64,000 nt of DNA from Metarhizium brunneum (Eukaryota > Ascomycota > Sordariomycetes > Hypocreales > Clavicipitaceae). Made by a program: the position numbers and the translations under genes. Within the stretch, counting starts at the first letter, position 1. The number at the start of each line of letters is the position of its first letter. The DNA lies in NCBI RefSeq assembly GCF_013426205.1, contig NC_089424.1, positions 4,402,001-4,466,000 of the forward strand, written 5' to 3'. The notes below the pieces were generated by a model, which had not been told where the DNA came from, ran no database searches, and saw only the letters and a list, made by a program, of their open reading frames with translations. Positions 11,724 through 23,589 of the stretch are shown here, one piece after another.

Positions 11724-13737
11724 ATGTCCATGGCAAACATGGATTCAAAGGACTGCGTCATCATAGGAGCCGGTACGTCATTGTCACTTGGAAAGAAATG
11801 GCGGGTTGTCATCGTTCTGAAGCGAACCTCGCAAACATAGGATTCCACGGCTTGGCTGCGGCCAAACAGTATCGCTGCAGCCAGCCGGAGCACTCAGTTG
11901 CCGTGTTCGATTCGCAGGCATCCATCGGCGGAACATGGGCGGAGGAGAGGCTGTATCCAGGTTTAAAGACCAACAACATGTTCGGAACGTACGAATATCC
12001 CGATTTCCCCATGGAGAGTGGAAAGCTTGGCGCCGAACCAGGTCAACATATTCCTGCCCGAGCAGTGCACGAATACCTCAAGTCGTATGCCGAGAATTTT
12101 GGCCTCGTGCCCCTGATTTGTCTCGAAACAAAGGTCATTTCGGCAGAGCATCAAGAAGCCAAAGGGGGGTGGATATTAACCCTCCAACGTCACGGTGAGA
12201 CGTTCACCATGTTTTCGCAGAGGTTAATCGTCGCGTCCGGCTTTACTTCTGAGCCCAACCGAATACGGTTTGTCGGCGACGAGAGTTTCGGGGGCCGAAT
12301 TTTCCACGCCCGCGATTTTCATCACAACGCAGATACCGTCGAGTTGGCCCAGAGTCCTACGGTGTATGGGTCGACAAAGTACGCGTGGGATGCTGTCTAT
12401 GCTTACGCGACAGCTGGAGCCGAAGTGCACTGGGTCATTCGAGGTATGCCGGTCGCAGTCAATATCTATTTGCTTTTTGCGCAAAGTCTGTTGCTAATCT
12501 TGGAGGACCAAACCACAAACAGCAAATGGCCACGGCCCATGTTGGATGACACCGCCATATGTTACCCCGTTCAAGCAGAGGGTTGAATTCTTGGCTAGTT
12601 TGTTCACCTCAAAGGCATGGCAACTCGCTTGAGCTTGATGCTAACATCTGAAAAGATACACGATTGCTCACATGGTTCAGCCCTTGTATCTGGGGCTCGC
12701 AATGTGGGCATTCATGGGTCAGGAGGCTCTTGCACGGCACCATGGTTGGAAGATTCATCACCAACTTGTTCTGGAAAATTCTGGCATCAGACGTGCTGGC
12801 CCGGTGCCAGCTTGACTCGCACCCGGAGACGAGAAAGCTGAAGCCCAAGCTCGATGCCATGTTTGCGGGAGCAAGTTTTAGCATCTTGAATTATGATACC
12901 GACTTTTTCGAACTTGTTAGGAACGGGCGGGTCAAGATTCATATAGCCGACATCGAGTGTCTGAGTCCAGGCAAGGTCCATCTCTCTGATAATACTTGCT
13001 TTGAGTCGGATTCGATCCTAGTACATACTGGGTGGAAGAAGGTGCCTCCAATCAAGTTCCTCCCCGAGGGAGTTGATGCCGAGCTGGGGCTTCCCCATCG
13101 TCAAAAAGACGGGCTACACGGAGAAGCCTTTGGGAGAAACGGAGCCTTTTTTGACAGGGCTGACCGGGAGATTTTATCACAGTTTCCAAGCTTGCAAGAC
13201 CAGCCCAAGTGTCTGAAGGATTACGTGCCGCTTTCGAATGTGCCCGGGATTGTAAAGGCCGGGAGACCGACGGAAAATGACAACTTGACACCATTTATGC
13301 TTCATCGATTCATAGTACCCCCGTCCCCGCGGTTTCTCCGCCATCGAGATGTCGCCTTTTGCGGCATGGTGATGAACTTTAGCACGCCCATATTGGCGCA
13401 TATCCAGAGTCTATGGATAGCCGCTTACATGTCAGGCAGGTTGAGCCGCGATGCAACACGGAATCTCTTGGAGCCAGGGGCACTGGAAGAACTGCAGTAC
13501 CAAACAGCTCTGGCCAATCGGTTCGGGAAATGGCGATATCCTGTGGATTGGGGTAGCAAGGCTCCTTCATTCATATTCGACGCCGTTCCCTACTACGATG
13601 TGCTACTTCAAGATTTAGGACTGAACTGTACGAGAAAACAGGGACTCTTGTCATACTTGTTTGAACCATATGGGCCACAAGACTACCGCGACACGACCAT
13701 GGAATGGTTAGCAAAATTTAAAACCCTAGGTGGATAG
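11724..13737 (+). CDS. Flavin-containing monooxygenase (FMO/BVMO-like)
   Basis: Four exons (11724-11772, 11841-12443, 12523-12597, 12656-13737) give 602 residues in frame. The FAD-binding Rossmann loop is VIIGAGFHGLAA near residue 15. IGGTWAEERLYPG is the usual second FAD block. FGGRIFHARDF fits the FxGxxxHxxx(F/W/Y) fingerprint of flavin monooxygenases. YGSTKYAWDA fits the NADPH-binding GxxKSAxD region. It should oxygenate a small substrate using NADPH and O2. Such enzymes are common in secondary metabolism and detoxification, but no synthase gene lies nearby. The intron before exon 4 has a clear GCTAAC branch site. In-frame ATGs at 11730 and 11739 are alternative starts. Confidence 0.85.
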
Positions 13738-14629
13738 CGAATAAGGCTTGGGGTAGCGAACCAGGTTTTGGAGTTTACAGCTTTTCCTGTCAGGGGCTAG
13801 AGAGAGAGAGCCAAGTTGTGCATACTTGTAAGCTAGATACCATATATGGCAGATCGACTTCCGGCCTCCAAACTCCAACCACAGTTTCCAGATCGACCCT
13901 TCTAAAGTCTCAGATGCCGCACCTTGGTTAGCCCGGGATCCCAACTGGCTTCAGGTTCATGACGCCTTGCAATTGTGCCAATGGACGGTTGCAGCTGCGA
14001 CGAACAACCCCTTGCTGTTAGGAATGGTCACATCCGTCGTGACAAGGTTGGAGAAACACGCAAAAGACCATAACTCGACGGTGGGACAAGTCGAGTCTTC
14101 AGATGCCGACGTCATTAACCTGACGAGGCCTGGGGGATGGACCGGCGTCGTTTTTGACCAACTTTGCATGTACCAACCCCGTCTCATATCAGTGAGTGAG
14201 AGACCTGACTGGATTGAAGGAACCAACCCTGATCGGTGACATGTTGATCTTGCCCATTGACGGATTTGGGATGGGCCAAGCGCATTCGAATAGAACCAAT
14301 GATGGTTCGATACCCGACAATGCGCTGGTTCGGCACGAGTTTCACGGCTCGTGGAGAGCAAGCAACGACGAGGCATAGGGGTTGCCTCGCGTGCAGGCAA
14401 GTGGAAATGGAACAGCCTGGCATGTACATGCTCACACAATCGAGTATATAGGGCTTTCGCTCGGGTCGAAACATGTAGTACAGTCATGAGGAATGATGGG
14501 CCCGGATGTCTTTGGTTACAAAAGGAACTGCGGTTTAGTGGCGCAATAATTTCCCCGTATAAAAGTCTTGTACAGTTGCGACAGCTAAATAATTTAATTT
14601 CCACAAACCCAGCAGGGACAGAAACAGGG
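13738..14629. other. Convergent intergenic region
   Basis: This lies between the 3' ends of the monooxygenase (plus) and the sugar transporter (minus). Short frames here have no recognisable domains. No repeat seen. Confidence 0.4.
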
Positions 14630-16274
14630 CTAGCCCCTGCTCTCGGCGTGCTTTGGAGAAGAAAGAGAAGCCTTGACCGGGTTCCTGGCCTCGAAAATCT
14701 CCGACATTTCCTCCAGAGATCTGGCCTTGGTCTCCACGGAAAAGAGGTAACTGATGGCCGCTTGGATGAGGTCCCAGCCAATAAAGATCATGTACGTGTA
14801 CCAGCCAATCCGCTGCAACGCAATCGGAAAGCAAAACTGGTTGACGAACGCCAGGCAGTGGGCAAAGGCAAAGACAAAGGCCAGGCCCTTGCCGCGCTGC
14901 TCGTACGACAGACACTCGACGGGATACAGCGCCTGCAGGGGCGTAATGCCAAAGTTGTAGCACCAGCCAAAGATGAAGATAAAGGCCACGCCCGCCGCGG
15001 CCGCGCCGCCCGACTTGGTCATCGTGTATGCCCCGGCGCCCCCCGTGATGCCGGCAAAACAAAGGGAGCACGCGACCGAGGTCCAGATGCTGGTTGGCCG
15101 CCGGCCCATTCTCTCAATGAGGCCGGCGCCAATGTACGAGGCCACGGCGGACACGATGGTATACCCGAGGTTGATGTTGAGGATCTGGTCCGGCCGCGTC
15201 ATGCCCGCGGTGGCCAGCATCGCAGGCAGGTAGTAGCTGACGAAGGCGTTTCCCGAACACTGCCCCCAGACCGAGGGGATCAGGGCGTTGAAGACGCGCC
15301 AGCGCGCCGAGCGCGTCCTGTAGAGGTCGCCATAGTCCCACCACTTCTTGTCCGAGCCGTCGAGGGAAATGACGCGGCGGTACTCGTCGACCTGCAGCCG
15401 CACAAGGGGGTGGTTCGGGTCCCCCTCTCCGTGGTACTCGGTCAGAAAATCGACGGCCAGCGCTTCTCGCCGGTTCGCGTACAGCCACCGCGGCGACTCG
15501 GGGAGCAGCATGACGAGGGCGCACACAATGGCCGGGCAGACGAGCTGGCACCAGACGGGGATCCTCCAGGCCGCGTCGCCGGGGTACCGGACGGACGCGC
15601 GGGCGACGCCGGCGGCCATGACGGCCCCGATGGCGTACGTGCAGTTGTAAAACGCCGTCAGGACGCCGCGGCTCGACGGGGGCGCAGTCTCGGCCACCCA
15701 GATGGAGCTGGCGCAGCGGGCGATGCTGACCCCGAAGCCGAGGAAGAAGCGGCCCGCGACGAACTGCGCCGTGCCGGCGGCCAGCCCGGACAGCACGGCG
15801 CTCGCAATCACAATGGCGCTGCCGATGAACATGCCCGTGCGGCGGCCCCTGACGTCGCACGCGGGGCCGGTGACGGGCAGCGAGGCAATCGTGCCGACTG
15901 TGTATATGGCCGAGATGTAGCCCAGCTTGGGGCCCGTCTTGCCGACCTCGAACCGATTTCTAAACGATTCCAGCGCGGGGAGGGAGCCAAAGACGGAGCC
16001 GTCGTAGCCTTGCACGAGAGTGTCAGCAAGAGTCGCAACCAATACTCGGTATTCACATACCGTTCATGGTGGAGCAGAGGAAGGCGACTGCACAGAAGCA
16101 GTACAGCTTGAGAAGAGACTTGCTCCACGGTGACGGCGTCCCGTGGGCCATGGCTTCGGCGAGGGCCTCTGCGGAAGGGAGGACGTCTTCATGCACGGCC
16201 TCTCCGGCCTCGTTGGCCTTGTCCGCGGCGAAATCGCCCGAAGTCATGGAGACGGGCTCCCTATCAGGAGCCAT
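14630..16274 (-). CDS. MFS sugar transporter (sugar porter family)
   Basis: Two exons (16274-16061 and 16008-14630) give 530 residues. After an 50-residue cytosolic N-terminus come the sugar-porter motifs: a D-x-R-G-R-R loop (DVRGRR), GRFFLGFGVSIA, PESPRWL and ERMGRRPT. There is also a C-terminal PVECLSYEQRGKG block and a final ETKARSLEEM segment. These are standard for fungal lactose-permease or hexose-type transporters with 12 helices. The substrate is unknown. As it is the first gene of a block with GH88, DUF2264 and beta-helix proteins, uptake of a uronate-containing oligosaccharide is a reasonable inference. Its promoter contains two TTCCGGAGC sites (16598-16629). Confidence 0.93.
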
Positions 16275-17133
16275 TGCGAGCAGGGGGGAGGCAGACCAGC
16301 TTCAAGAATGATTAATGGGGGAGGTGGTATATAGGGCGAGTCTAGACGCTTGAATAGCTAGCATCATCGTGGATCCATTGCAGTGGCTGGTCAAGCGTAT
16401 ATAACTGCACATGTAACTGTCCAAGTTGTGTAGCAGCGCGGTGGAAGCTACCAAACATCTCGAGACATTTGCGAGGTCAGCCGGCGAGCTGTTGGACGGC
16501 TGGTGGTCCGGTGGCGCTCAGGTGCCTGTCAATACTCCGTACATGTACATATGTGTCCTCCTCTCGGGCAAGTCCAGCCCGATGTCTCAATGTTTGGTTC
16601 CGGAGCGGTGCCCGGCCTGGTTCCGGAGCCCTGCTCGACTCTTTATATCCCAGGCGACTGGTGTGAATCACGGACACAACTCTGGCTCTAGAGACCCGCT
16701 TGCCAGCAGGGCCGTCATGCCTTTGTCTATTGACGCTTTGTCCCAAGTGGCTTCCACCAGATTGTCATCTGGACCCGAGCCCGAGGTTTGTGCGGAGAAG
16801 TCGGGGTGAGGGGAATCTTGCCGCGATGCCGGCCTGTTGGCTCAACGCCCATGCAAGAAAGTCCCAAAACGGTCAATATAACCGGGTTGGAGGAGCAATT
16901 GCATTCCATCACCATTGGGCCTGCTACAGCCGAGCGAGCTTTCACTCCAACCCCGTGTTCTGTGTTTATGCTGGCAGCTTCTCAAAGATGCATTGGACGA
17001 ATTTGTATGCTCAAGCAACATGGTCTGGTGATTGGCATCCAAAATACAGCAATGCAGGCAATCGCTCCGTGCTGTTGTGCGTTTGGAAGCAGTGCTATAT
17101 TCATTTCCATACAAAGTCTACGTGTCCCATTTT
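16275..17133. promoter_or_regulatory. Promoter region of the sugar transporter
   Basis: The 860 bp between the transporter start (16274) and the end of the GH88 gene (17134) contain no supported gene. Two GGTTCCGGAGC sites lie 23 bp apart at 16596-16606 and 16619-16629. Their TCCGGAG core also occurs in the GH88/DUF2264 and beta-helix promoters. Confidence 0.45.
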
Positions 17134-18731
17134 CTACATGTACCCGAGCTGAAGCAGTCTATTGCCATACTCGAGCAGGTAGTAGTCTCCGTACACAAGC
17201 CCATGGTTATAATACTTGTCCGTCCAGTCTCTATTGTAGTTGGCCGTTGCGCATCGAAGCAGGGCGTCAAACGGCTCGGCCTCTTGCTCCAGACTCCGGG
17301 CCACAACCCTCGCAGAGCCGTCTTCTCTCTGCTCAACGACCAGCTCCAGCCCGTCGGTCGCATAGCACAACGCCAGGATGTCCTCCACAATCGCCAGGGA
17401 CGATTCAAGGAATCTCTGCGCGTCCACAAAGTGTCCCAGAGACGCAAGCGCACCGGAAATCACGAGCATCCCGTTGGCCGCAATCACGCCGGCTGCGCTG
17501 TCCCGGACTACATGATTCTCGTCCACAGGGGCGTCAAAGTCCCAGAGCGGCACGTATCTGCCCACCTTGCCGCTTACCTCGACACACGGCGGCGACGACT
17601 CCATTCGCGACATGAAGTGCTCGGCCAAGCCGCAGGCCGTGTGGAGGAAGACGACGTCCTTGGTCCACATGTATGTTTGTGCAAATCCTAACACCGCCCA
17701 CGACTGCCCGCGCGCCCAGGTCGAAGTATCAGAGTAGCCCTGTGCCGTGAACCGCCGCACAACCTGGCCCGTGGCAGGGCACATATTCGCCACATGCCAA
17801 GTTGATAGCTCGCCGTACTTGGACCCCGACGACGAGTTTTCCCGCCTCAGGTGGGTTTTGCAAACAGTGTGCGCGTGCGTGGTGGCAATGTCAATGAGGC
17901 GCTGGTCACGACTGTGATGGCCCGCGTAGTAGAGGATCTCCAAGTCTGCCAAAAGCCGTCAGTCCCAGAACGACAAATCACGGAGCGCATCAGTATTCCT
18001 CGGAGGACGACCTACTGCACATGCTGTCGATAATGACCAAAAAGTCCTTGTCCTTGTCCGTGAACTGGTGCCGGTTGTTGACAAACGTGTCCCAGCTGCG
18101 GATCGCCCTCGTCGTCTCGCTGTACCGGCTCGCCAGGCTCTTGGCAGCGCGCACAATCGACACCAGGCTGCGCTCGTCGCCCGTCAGCTCAAAGTCTCGT
18201 CGTAGAGCGGGCTCGATGATGAAGCCCATGTCGTGGGTATCTGTGCGGTTGGCCATTTCGTGCAACGGCTCCGACCACGCTCGGCAGACGCCCGGGAGCT
18301 CTTGGCGTAGCAACTCGCCGTGTTGGGAGCCCTTGCCGTCGAGGGCGCCGTCTGTGAGAAACTGCTGCGGATACTTGACCGAGCGCTCTAGCAGGCAATA
18401 CAGACTTCCTGGGAAGAAGCCGCAGGTCCAAAAGTCGGCGTCTCGGTACTGATACTTGCCCGTGGCGGGACCAGTCTGCGGAACAGTCTCTGGGAACGAT
18501 TGAGGAGGGTTCTAGAGACAATTTGGTGAGTTTTTTGCCCGAGTCGATACGGCTTGAGGAGGAGTTGTTAATCACCTCTCGTTGGAGATGCTCGGTCGCT
18601 GTTTTCCAAATTTTGAGGACACCATTGCTGGTGTATAGCTGCGACAAGCGCCCATTCCGAGTCCCTGTATCCCCGTGGAGAGGGGACTCATGGACGGTGT
18701 TTTCGACCGTGGTTGTTGTTTGGGATATCAT
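17134..18731 (-). CDS. GH88-family unsaturated glucuronyl/uronyl hydrolase
   Basis: Three exons (18731-18576, 18511-18016, 17945-17134) give 487 residues. The alpha/alpha-barrel landmarks of GH88 are present: FWTCGFFPGSLY, THDMGF with the first catalytic aspartate position, and IIDSMCNLEIL with the second. RGQSWAVLGFAQTY, HVVRDSAAGVIAA and a final GDYYLLE block follow. GH88 enzymes hydrate the 4,5 double bond left by polysaccharide lyases and so release the unsaturated uronic acid. There is no evident signal peptide, so it probably acts in the cytosol on imported disaccharides. It diverges from the DUF2264 gene across 517 bp. An upstream in-frame start exists, but the ATG at 18731 best fits family length. 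Confidence 0.9.
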
Positions 18732-19248
18732 GGTTTTGGTCTCCTTCTTGTTTTGAAGAGGCCGTGTGTATGTTATGGTGGTCATTACAAAAGTGGGAGA
18801 TGTCGATACAAAGGGCGGATAAACAACTACTCTTGCAATAAAGGGAGGTTCTGCCGCTCCTTGGTCAGCGGGACGGGACACTGCTGTTATTTACCGAATC
18901 AAACTCTTCGTGCATGCCGATTATGGTTGTCTCGAAAACAGTCTCGATTCATTTCCAGACATACCCCACACTCTGCGGAGAGTCGTATTCCCCAAAAGCC
19001 AGCACTGATGGCGACTCCGGGGCCGGCTCCGTAACCCCTCCGGAGTCCGGTGCGGAGAGGAGCAAACATGCGGGGATGAGCGCAGGGGTAGGAGAATCCG
19101 TCATGATCAAGTTCCGTCGGATAATAACTTGTAGGAATGACGATGAATTGATTGTGTCGTCCACGACATTAATGCGGCAGAAGCCGACTGCGCGTCAGCA
19201 TCATGCCATCGTGAATGAGACAAGACAAGCTGTTTTCTAGTCACCGAA
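18732..19248. promoter_or_regulatory. Bidirectional promoter of GH88 and DUF2264 genes
   Basis: A 517-bp intergenic region drives both genes. At 19040-19050 is a perfect inverted repeat CCGGA-G-TCCGG, the kind of CGG/CCG pair bound by Zn2Cys6 dimers. The 11-mer CTCCGGAGTCC (19038-19048) recurs exactly upstream of the beta-helix gene at 21671-21681. The cluster's own Zn2Cys6 protein (23590-26327) is the obvious candidate ligand; this is inference. Confidence 0.5.
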
Positions 19249-21427
19249 ATGCCGTCACTAGCAGGCTTCTCCGACAACCCGCTCGATACAAAGGAAAACG
19301 TATCAGCGGCCGCAAGAGCACTTCTCCAACCTCTGCTGCCACACTTTTCCTCCGGCCGGGCTCGAATACGGCTGCCCATCACGTCGGGCGCTCACTTTGA
19401 CGAGCACGCCGCCGATCTGGAGGGATACGCCCGCCCACTGTGGGTGGTTGCCGCGCTCCTGTCCGACGCTGCCGGGCCAGAGCCCCTTTTGGAGCCATGG
19501 ATCGCCGGTCTTCGAAACGGCCTCGATCCGTCTCACAAAGAGCACTGGGGCGCAATCGGGGACTGGGATCAACGAATGGTCGAGGCGGAAATCATTTCGT
19601 TTGCGCTCCTTGCGGCTCCGGCGTCCTTCTACGAGACCCTGGAGTCAAGCGACAAGAGCAACTTGGTTTGCTGGCTCAAGGGCTTGAACGGCAAGGTGAT
19701 GCCCGAGAATAACTGGCGCTGGTTCCGCGTTCTGTCCAACCTGGCGCTGATCAAGGTCTGTGGCGTAGAGCACGCGCTGCTGTGGCCGCTCGTTGAGCAG
19801 GATCTCGAGACGCTTGAGAGCTTTTACATGGCGGACGGATGGGCTTCCGACGGCGTTTGGCGGGCCGCGGCGGAGGATCCGAGACAAGAGGGCACGGGGG
19901 TTGACGCCGCGCGTGGTCGGCACGCAGACTACTACTCGGGGAGCTTTGCCATGCAGTTCAGCCAGCTGATGTACACCAAGTTTGCGGGCGACTTGGATCC
20001 CGAGAGGTGCTCCGTGTTTAGACAGCGGGCGAGGCAGTACGCGCGTACGTTCTGGGCCTATTTTGACCAAGACGGTAAGACGAGGCGGTGCGCGATGGAA
20101 GATGCAAGGGATTGACTGTAGACTAGGCGCACCGATTCCGTTTGGCCGATCGCTGTGTTACAAGTTCGCCATGGGAGGATTCTACGCGGCGTTTGCCTAC
20201 TGCGGGCTTTGCGACGACGACGACGACGAGCATACCTCGCACGGGGCCGTCAAGGGAATGCTCCTCCGGCACCTGCGTTGGTGGGCTTCCCACTCGGAGA
20301 GCATATTCTGGTCCGACGGCACCCTCAACATTGGCTACTTGTATCCCAACATGTATCTGAGCGAGGATTACAACTCCCCCCAGTCGCCGTACTGGGCGCT
20401 CAAGTCCTTGATTGTGGTGGCTCTGCCAGGCGGCGACGCATTCTGGTCGGCCGAGGAGCTGCCGCACCCCCTGAGCCGTGGCCGAGGACGCGAGCACGCC
20501 GGGGACAAGGACGTCGTGCCAGTCAGGCCGGCGAGGCAGATTGTATGCAATCACGGCAGGGGGCGGCATCACTTTCTCCTGTCGTCGGGGCAGTTTTGCG
20601 TCTGGCCGATGAAGGCAACGCAGGCAAAGTATGCCAAGTTTGCGTATTCCTCCGCCTTTGGCTTCAGTGTGCCTACCGGGCCGCTGGTTGCGCAAATCGC
20701 GCCAGACAACACGTTGGCGCTGAGCAAAGACAATGGCGACACGTGGACGGTGCGCTGGGTATCTACGGGTGAGACCAGGTTTGTCTCGGTTCCCATCTCT
20801 ATAAGCGGCAGCCCGCCGCAACACACCACGGCGCTGGTCAGTCGTTGGAAGCCGTGGCCGACCGGGTCGGTGCAAGTCGAGACGACGCTGGTTCCGCCGT
20901 GCTCAGCGTGGCCGGACTGGCACGTTAGAGTACATCGTATCTGCGCCGGCAACGATGCGTCCCTCCTCTCGCTGGACGCCGTCGAGGGCGGCTTTGCCAT
21001 TGATGGCAGACAAAAGGCGAACCGGCGCATCATCCCAAAACGCCAAGGGGACGCTGGCCAAACATTGATGTCGTTGGGCCTGCGGGACGGCGAGGTCGCA
21101 TTAGAGACGCCAGACTCGTCTCTGGTACTATCATCGGCCGGAGCAAGCGGCATCGCCAACCTGGCTCCTTTGTCTCTGCCATCTCTGCGATCCGTGGGGG
21201 AGGTATTGAAGCCGGACCCCAACACCAATTTAATGACAACCAGGACTTTGCTGCCAACGATCAAGCACTCTGGACCGAGTTGGCCCAAGGAAGATGTCGT
21301 TATCGTAACAGGCGTCTTTGCTATCCACGATGAGAAAAACGCAATGACCCTGGCAGAGATTGAGGAGCGGTGGTCGCGCCGCCCATGCGTCAAATACAAG
21401 GCCGAGTCTGGGCTGAGCCTGAGCTGA
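19249..21427 (+). CDS. DUF2264 domain protein
   Basis: Two exons (19249-20074 and 20127-21427) give 708 residues. The N-terminal half matches the DUF2264 pattern, including ITSGAHFDEHAADLEGYARPLW, WGAIGDWDQRMVEAE, ENNWRWFRVLSNLAL and GAPIPFGRSLCYKF (the block spanning the intron). The C-terminal 270 residues look beta-rich. DUF2264 proteins have an alpha/alpha-toroid fold related to GH88/GH105. From memory, some bacterial members were assigned to a beta-glucuronidase family (GH154); I cannot verify that here. There is no signal peptide, so it is probably cytosolic. Together with the divergent GH88 gene it suggests stepwise uronide breakdown. Confidence 0.85.
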
Positions 21428-22004
21428 CGAGACTTGTGCCGGCCACATACAGTAGATTAGCCACTAGTGTCAAATAATGGAACTTGGCTTTGCTCAATGA
21501 GCTCGGTAGTTTTTTTTAGTTTTTTTTTTCTCGTAGGATCAAGTAGCGCAGGTTTTTACCCGACACCAAAACCTATGTACATGTGGCAATGTCGTGACAC
21601 GTCGCGGGTAACACCAGACATCAGGTCATGGGCCGGGGCACATGCGAAGCAACGTTTGACAGACTATTGACTCCGGAGTCCAGACCATCAACCGTACCGT
21701 AATTGGCGACTGCATGGGTCGGACGGCGGGCCGCCAATTCAAATGGCCTCGTATTACGACCATGCGGCAACGGAGGGTTGTCGGTGTTCTGCCCGAAGGC
21801 CCGCTTCCCCAGTGTCTTTCCCCAACCTACATATGCCACGATATGGAGTCAAGCAAGTACCGGCATCGTAGTTTTGTAACTTGTGCGACGGTGACAAACA
21901 GCTATAATTGTGGAATCACCTCATCGTTTGAATCATCGGGGCCGGCTCGCTAGTCGTCATCCGATGATATTTTGCCAGCGTCTGTCTTTGCCAGCCAGCC
22001 AGCC
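21428..22004. promoter_or_regulatory. Promoter region of the beta-helix gene
   Basis: No gene is supported. The palindrome GACTCCGGAGTC (21669-21680) contains the 11-mer CTCCGGAGTCC (21671-21681) shared with the GH88/DUF2264 promoter. Confidence 0.45.
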
Positions 22005-23504
22005 ATGCAACCGACTTCACTCAGGACCGCATCTGCCGCGGCACTCTTGACCTTGCTCACGTTGGGGTCGGCGCAGGGCAAGCAATACTATGTAGACTGC
22101 TCCCGACCCGACGCGGGCGAAGGAAGCCAGCACAAGCCATGGAACAGCCTCCAGAAGGTCAATTCGCCAACCTTTGCTCCCGGGGACGTCATTGCCTTCA
22201 AGGCCGGCACCACCTGCACCGGGACACTATCACCCAAGGGGGTCGGCACGGCAGACGCGGCTATTCGCATCACCAAGTACACCACCGCCGGCGCCGCGGA
22301 CAACAACCCTAACCCCATCATCAACGGAACGGGGGCCGCCGGCGCCGCCGTCACCCTGACGAACCAGGACCACTGGCAAATCTCCAACCTCACCGTGACA
22401 AATCCCGCGTCAGGCCTCGCCGCCCGTCAGGGGATCCACGTCACGGCAAGCGACGGCAAGGCGCACACGGGCATCACAATCGAGCACAACACCGTCCACC
22501 ACGTCGCGGGACAGACGAACAAGCGCACGCACTCGAAAGACTTTATCCTATCGTGCGGCATCCTCGTCGACACCTCCGGCGCCGGCAGCCGCTACGACGG
22601 CGTGCTCGTCCAGCACAATGCCGTGTCGGACTGCGGCGGCGGCGGCATCAAAGTACGCGTCGGGGCCGCAGACAACCTCGGGCACAAGGCGCGCGTGACG
22701 CGCAACACAATCCGGGCCTGCGGCGGCGACGGCATCATCATCTCGTACAGCGACTCGCCGCTGATGGACTACAACGTCGCGTCGGACCTGGGCACCGGGG
22801 CGTACCCCTTCACGGGCGGCAACTTCGCCGGCATGTGGGTGCTCGGCGACCACAATCCCACCATATCCCACAACGTCGTCTACGGGAGCACCATGTCCGA
22901 CATCGACAGCGAGGCCTTTGACTGCGACTGGGGCAACACGGGCAACTGCACCGTCGAGTACAACTACAGCCGCGCCAACGCCGGCGGCGCCTTCTTGAAC
23001 TGCGACGGCTGCGGGCCCCCCGACGCGCCCCCCGGCGGCGCCGACCAGATCGTCCGCTACAACATTTTCGAAAACGACTGCCGCATGTACAGCAACGGCA
23101 GGCGGCCCACGCTGTACTTTTACCAAAACGTCATGTACTGCCCCGACGAGGAGAGGGGGTTTGACATTGCCGTCGCGCACAACGCCTACTTCACCAACAA
23201 CATCTTTGTGGGCAACGGCAAGGCGTCGCTGCCGGCGCGGAGCGACATCCGCTGGCGCTGGAACGTCTTTTACCGCGTCCCGCACCCCACGGACAACGGC
23301 ATCGAGGCCGACCCCGGGTTTGTAGATCCGGGCAGCGGCGGCAATGACTTGGCCTCGGTCGGGGGGTACAAGCTTCGCAGGGGGTCGCCGGCCCTGGGCA
23401 ACGGCGCCGTCATCCCGGATAGTGGCGGCGTCGACTTTTTCGGCAACCCCGTGTCTTTTACGCAGAAGCCCAACAGGGGAGCGTACAACGGGCCGGGGCT
23501 TTGA
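22005..23504 (+). CDS. Secreted right-handed parallel beta-helix protein (lyase/hydrolase-like)
   Basis: A single exon of 499 residues starts at the ATG at 22005. A signal peptide (about residues 1-25, ending GSAQG) is followed by YYVDCSRPDAGEGSQHKPW, the usual opening of secreted beta-helix proteins. Repeated N-rich coils come next (for example NQDHWQISNLTVTN, IEHNTVHHV, VQHNAVSDC, VTRNTIRAC, ISHNVVYG). It is rich in cysteine and glycine. The fold is that of polysaccharide lyases and GH28-type hydrolases, but I see no diagnostic catalytic set, so the exact reaction is open. Cluster context makes a lyase or hydrolase for a uronate polysaccharide likely. GC content is high and no introns are present, unlike most neighbours. 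Confidence 0.85.
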   Translation: MQPTSLRTASAAALLTLLTLGSAQGKQYYVDCSRPDAGEGSQHKPWNSLQKVNSPTFAPGDVIAFKAGTTCTGTLSPKGVGTADAAIRITKYTTAGAADNNPNPIINGTGAAGAAVTLTNQDHWQISNLTVTNPASGLAARQGIHVTASDGKAHTGITIEHNTVHHVAGQTNKRTHSKDFILSCGILVDTSGAGSRYDGVLVQHNAVSDCGGGGIKVRVGAADNLGHKARVTRNTIRACGGDGIIISYSDSPLMDYNVASDLGTGAYPFTGGNFAGMWVLGDHNPTISHNVVYGSTMSDIDSEAFDCDWGNTGNCTVEYNYSRANAGGAFLNCDGCGPPDAPPGGADQIVRYNIFENDCRMYSNGRRPTLYFYQNVMYCPDEERGFDIAVAHNAYFTNNIFVGNGKASLPARSDIRWRWNVFYRVPHPTDNGIEADPGFVDPGSGGNDLASVGGYKLRRGSPALGNGAVIPDSGGVDFFGNPVSFTQKPNRGAYNGPGL

Positions 23505-23589
23505 CGTGAAACTGAATGTGACTGAGAAATACTGCCTTGATAGTCTTGTCATTATAATATACTGCGTAGTGCGTGCCATAGGTAGCCAA

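Noticed and set aside
14351..16111. 586-codon plus-strand open frame
   Set aside because: It lies antisense to the sugar transporter, is Arg/Gly/Pro-rich and has no domain; it mirrors the high-GC codon pattern of the real gene.
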